Source of the DNA: Cristatella mucedo
Taxonomy: Eukaryota; Bryozoa; Phylactolaemata; Cristatellidae
Direction of reading: 5' to 3'
DNA: 64,000 nucleotides
NCBI GenBank assembly: GCA_009760855.2
Contig: WPIO01000045.1
Coordinates: 2,016,501 to 2,080,500 of the forward strand
In this document: positions 59,751-64,000 of the stretch, piece after piece
Layout: each line of letters opens with the position of its first letter
Numbering within the stretch: the stretch's first letter is position 1
The notes under the pieces: generated by a model
What the model saw: the letters and a program-made list of their open reading frames with translations, nothing else
The model's database searches: none
What the model was told of the DNA's origin: nothing
Program-made: the position numbers and the translations under genes

Positions 59751-60255
59751 TAGTTTGACACTGTTGATTCATCTTGAGCTTTCTACTCGCCAGAGGGTCA
59801 ATAAGCTGCTCTCTCTTTTCACACGTGGAAACATGGCTGCCTGCAGCTGGGCACCGGCAGGATTGAACCGATAGCAGCTACCTAAAGCTAGATACCCAGT
59901 CAGGCAGGCAGGCTGGCAGGCAGTGAGGCACGCAGGTTGGCAGCTACTGTGCTGGATGGTCGATTCGTACCCTGCTCTCGACGCACGCAGCCTTTTTGGA
60001 TGCAGTCCCAAATGAACAGCCAGGACCAATCGAGGCTTTCATGTTAATGCAGATGACGCACAGGTGAGCTGCACCAGTGATTTGATTCCTTTGTCCTCCA
60101 GCACGACAGGCTCTCATTTTCTGTGCTGCGTGTATTGCTGGGATTCGCATGATGAAGTAAGCCAACTCTTTCAAATTAAACGATGGTAAAGCAAACTTTC
60201 AGCTCATTGAAAATCCTAGTATTACTTAACAATGGGGAAATCTAGCCTTCAAAAT

Positions 60256-60420
60256 AGGCTCAGCCAGCTTGGCCCACGATTAGGGTGCTGACCTTTCATG
60301 ACCGAGCTCAAGCTGCTCACTTTTACGACCGAGGTCATGTGCTCAAACCCTATGGAATGTGTAAGTCGACTGAATGAGCATTCGGTTCACTTAGGGTGCA
60401 ATACAAATGAATTATATTAC
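60256..60420 (+). mobile_element. SINE-B, plus orientation, diverged
   Basis: CAGCTTGGCCCACGATTAGG, GACCGAGGTCATGTGCTCAA, TTAGGGTGCAATACAAATG and AATTATATTAC. Confidence 0.65.
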
Positions 60421-60559
60421 TAAATCATGACTATCTTGGCATCTGAATGCAAACTGGGTGTCCTGTTTCTTAGGGACGTTACAGAAGACCACATCAGCTA
60501 TACAATCAAGTCTCCCTACATTCAGCCAGTAAACATTGCAAAAATGAGATAGTAATACA

Positions 60560-61515
60560 AAACTCAAGTTGTTTAGTGCATTTCTGACATCTATCCTTGA
60601 CTTCCAGAGTTCACCACCCGCCGGTCCTACAGCCTGTACAATAATGAGCTTAAAGTTTATGAATATTCTGTAGCTGACTTTGTATTTCGTGAACGTTAAA
60701 GTTTCTTCATTTGTTCCACTTATCGATGACTTTCAGTGGCTCCATATCAAGCATTGTATCGACTTTGAAAGCATCGTGACTCACTTTTAGGTTCCTTTTT
60801 TGCTATCTCGACTACCTTGCCGAACTGATTTTCCTGTCAGACTGGATATCGTGCCACCTGCTCCTTTGACTAAAGTTGCTTAGCTGTGCTCTAAATAAAC
60901 TCAAGATACCTTAGAGACCTTTAATTTGATAGTTCATATGCTCCTTAAGCCAGGACCCAGTCCCGACTGATGTCACGATATCGTTTTACTTGGTGTCTGT
61001 TTAGATTGAAATAGAGATGCATACGCCAGCCTACTACAGTGCCGCTCCCAGATGATATCTGCCGGTACTAATCTGGGAGGCCCTATCGACCTTGACTGAC
61101 CAATCGAGGCGCAGCGTTCCTACTGCTGGCGCTTGCAACGGGGCTGGCCCATCGGAGCACAGTGTTCCTTGGTGCAGACGACAGGAAGCTCCGTTAACAT
61201 CAACGTCCGCAGACAGAGGTTGATTAAACGTTGTCGAGTTCGGTTGTGTTCCGAGTACTCCAAGTCATTTGCTGTTTAGCTTTTTGCACACAAAAATGCT
61301 CACAACAATGTCATTTAAAGAAGCTTAAGTAGCAGCAATTTCACACCTCATTTGCTGTGCTCATATAAATTGTTATTTGTGCTCTTATGCATGTGAGTAC
61401 TGTGTGTTGTATCACTGACCTACTAATTTGCTTCTTTCCAGCAGATCCGGATTGCCTATAAGGAGATTTAGACCTCTTTAAATGCTGTACCAATGCATGG
61501 CAACTCTTAATTATT
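60560..61515 (+). mobile_element. LINE family A, decayed fragment
   Basis: Scattered matches to the RT C-terminal part (AAGCATTGTATCGACTTTG, TGACTCACTTTTAGG, CGTGCCACC) and a decayed tail AGGAGATTTAGACCTC, ending TTATTATTT. Confidence 0.5.
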
Positions 61516-61938
61516 ATTTATTTAGGGCAACTGGTCCATCATCTGAAAGTTAGAGTGCAGTTGGATTATTCATGGGGGGCGGCATTCATGACTGATCGTT
61601 CTGCATAGAAAGTGGAAGCCGGCATGAATTAAGAGAAGATAACAAGTCCATTGGGCTCCGGAAAAGATGCTGGCCACCTGGCAGTGGGTTTACACAGCTC
61701 GACCGCTGGTGTAGGAGATTGGCCGACTGTCTGGCTTTGGCCGAGTTTGCAGTTTTATCATGCTTCTAACCCAATTAAAAATTAATTTGTATGTCTGTTT
61801 CCATGCTATCCATACTACTGTACTTGGCAGTGTTAACTTTCCAGGTACTACAGCAACGTGCTAGCGTCAAGTATAGGCGATAAACATACCTGAATGCCTA
61901 TACATCTCAGAGGCCAGCTGAAGAAAATTTGTTGGAAG

Positions 61939-61983
61939 CATCATTTGACACCCATCATTTGACACCCATCATTTGACACCCAT
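61939..61983. repeat. Three tandem copies of a 15-mer
   Basis: CATCATTTGACACCC repeated three times without visible change. Confidence 0.95.
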
Positions 61984-62779
61984 TTCATCAATGCCACGAT
62001 CAGCTTTCTTGGGATCTTACCAACTAGCTTCCCATCGGCTTTACGGTAGTCAGCACAGGATAAGCGCGGCTCTCGGATCTTTCCAAGATGAGAAAACTAG
62101 GGCGCAAGAACCTAACAGAAGCCGCCGTTTGTGCTTGGTCTCAGGGTAAGAGGTCATCGATGCACAGCCTAGCACGTGGGTGGCCCAATCCCTTCACGCC
62201 CCACCCCTTACTCAGCACCAGGAACCTCTATCCACAACTCATGCCACACCCAACATGACCCTGGATCTAGCAATGTGCCAAATCCTATGGTGTTCCACTA
62301 CTGATTAATAATATTAAGAATAATTTATAAGTTTTAAAATAATAAATAATGCGATTAAGGAATCTAAGCTATGTACATTACGAGCGACCCTAGCATTACA
62401 CATTATGTATTTACTGCTGGCGCACTTCGATCGCGCGACTCCACTCATTCCTCATTTTACTGGCCTGGCGGGACTAGTCCTACTCTCAATCCTGTTACGC
62501 CATGGCTGCCAGTTCAAAGGCTACTTGACCGTTCCACATGACATTGTCCTGACGGAGTAATGGATCTCACGGCATTTCCTTTGAGAGCGTGGTTAAGCGC
62601 CGCTTCGAATTCGTCGAGACAACAACCTAAGAGATGGCCATAGAGCTTTAGTCCTCAGTGGGGACTCATGCTGATGGTTTCGTAAGTTAAATTACAGGGT
62701 ACTGCTTTGTGAGTAAGCTTCAGCACTTAATGCGTCTTACCTTTTAAAGTTTCGAGCTTTTGAACCCCTGGAAGGATTC

Positions 62780-64000
62780 TCGTGAGACTCAAAAGTTTCG
62801 AACATGAGTCTCTGTGCATGTTTTGCTCGATCTTACTGCAGCTTTGATATTATCGATCTCCAAGTCCTTCTTTAGCGCCTCCATCAAGCGTGGGCATCAC
62901 TCGCACTGTATTGCAATGGTTTAGGTCCTATCTCAGTGGGAGACTCCATAGTATTGATGTGAATGGAAAGAAAAGCATCCAAGGAACCTCTGAAGTATGG
63001 GTTACCTCAAAGCTCTATGCTTGGTCCCGTTCTTTTCACGATGTATACTCTCCCTCTTGCCGATGTGATTGCCAAGCACAATCTAGGCTTTCAATTCTAT
63101 GCAGATGATACCCATTTGTACCTTTGCTTTGACCCCTCCAAGCCCTCCAGCACGTCGAATTCTCTCAACTCCCTTGCTGCATGTATTGATGATATCCCCA
63201 CATGGATGGTAGCAAACTTTCTTAAATTGAATGATAGGTAAACCAACTTACTAGTTCTAAGCAAACCAAGTGTGCTTCAGAAATTGGAAAGGCTAGCGCT
63301 CAAAATTGGCTCTGCCAGTATATGTCCTTCTCAATCTGCACAAATCTAGGTGTCACGTTCCAAAGTGACCTTTCATGAGATGACCACATCTGATCCACAG
63401 TCAAGTCTGCCTACTTTCAGATACATAACTACTAAAATTCGGGCTTGTTTAGACAGGGATGCCACATCTAAATTGGTCCATATATTTGTGACATCCCATC
63501 TCGAGTCATGTAGGCCACTGCTTGCTGGTCTACCGGCCTGTGCAATCGGGCGCTTGCGGCTGGTGCACAACTCTGCAGCTAGGCGTGTCTGTCGTGGGCA
63601 TCCCAGCTGCCACGTCTCGCCACTTCTCGCCGACCTGCACTCGGCCTCAGTCTAGTGACGCATCGACTTCAAAGTTTAGTCACTCAATTTTAGGTCCTTT
63701 CATTCTATGGCTGCAGCCTACCTATCGGATCAACTCTCCACTAGGCAAAGCATCGTAGCACTCGCTTTTCGGAATCTAATCATTTGTCTATACCTCTTAC
63801 TAACCTTAAATCCTTTAGAGAACCTACCTGTAGCTCATTGCTCCCAAAGCCTGGAACTCACTCCCAACTTGTGTCCCGACATCCCTTTACTTGGCTAAAT
63901 TTAAAAAGAAACAAAGTGTATCAATTTATCACAGCATTTAGTGGGTGATTGTAGTTCTTCCTTTGTGCATTAGTGCATGCAAGATATTGTGTCTAGTATG
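62780..64000 (+). pseudogene. LINE family A RT, broken, runs off right edge
   Basis: Frameshifted RT: LDLTAAFDIID-like start, TVLQWFRSYLSGRLHSIDVN, LPQSSMLGPVLFTMYTLPLA, catalytic YADDTHLYL (about 63103-63125), FLKLND, then KIRACLDRDATSKLVHIFVT and the distal end. Several indels. The final 3' tail is beyond the window. Confidence 0.82.

Overview
This is a stretch of animal nuclear DNA: intron-rich and crowded with LINE and SINE copies, Tc1-like debris and very long simple repeats. No long ORF is a real gene. The long open frames are translations of (GA)n/(CT)n/(CA)n tracts, GC-rich shadows or retroelements. The true genes are chains of short exons. I built them by hand from splice sites, intron phase and protein resemblance, with no database search. 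The gene families and retroelements fit an invertebrate bilaterian. The divergent receptor would suit a lophotrochozoan or flatworm, but I cannot name the species.

Left part (1-14.6 kb, minus strand): the 5' portion of an ionotropic glutamate receptor gene. Five exons (14155-13960, 7257-7102, 5559-5311, 2663-2488, 1121-1068) join in frame into 277 residues: signal peptide plus about two thirds of the amino-terminal domain. Exon 1 sits in a GC/CpG-rich block (about 12.3-14.6 kb) that probably holds the promoter. The remaining exons (ligand-binding and channel domains) lie beyond the left edge.

Middle (14.6-21.6 kb): intergenic between two head-to-head genes, holding compound (GA)n/(CAGA)n/(CT)n arrays and truncated LINE copies.

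Right-centre (21618-55852, plus strand): a second gene of about 16 exons coding for about 1,037 residues. It encodes a signal peptide, a Ser/Thr-rich mucin-like ectodomain, a membrane-proximal domain, one transmembrane helix and a long basic, Ser- and Lys/Glu-rich cytoplasmic tail. The layout and membrane-proximal motifs resemble the KIAA1549/UPF0606 (DUF3827) family. Several of its acceptor splice sites abut LINE or SINE ends.

Far right (56-64 kb): no gene seen. It holds two direct copies of an unclassified repeat, long (CT)n and (CA)n tracts, SINEs and a broken LINE running off the edge.

Two LINE families recur: family A, with an RT and an (ATT)n 3' end, and family B. Two tRNA-derived SINE families also recur. 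SINE-B shares its 3' tail with LINE family A, which suggests a partnership.
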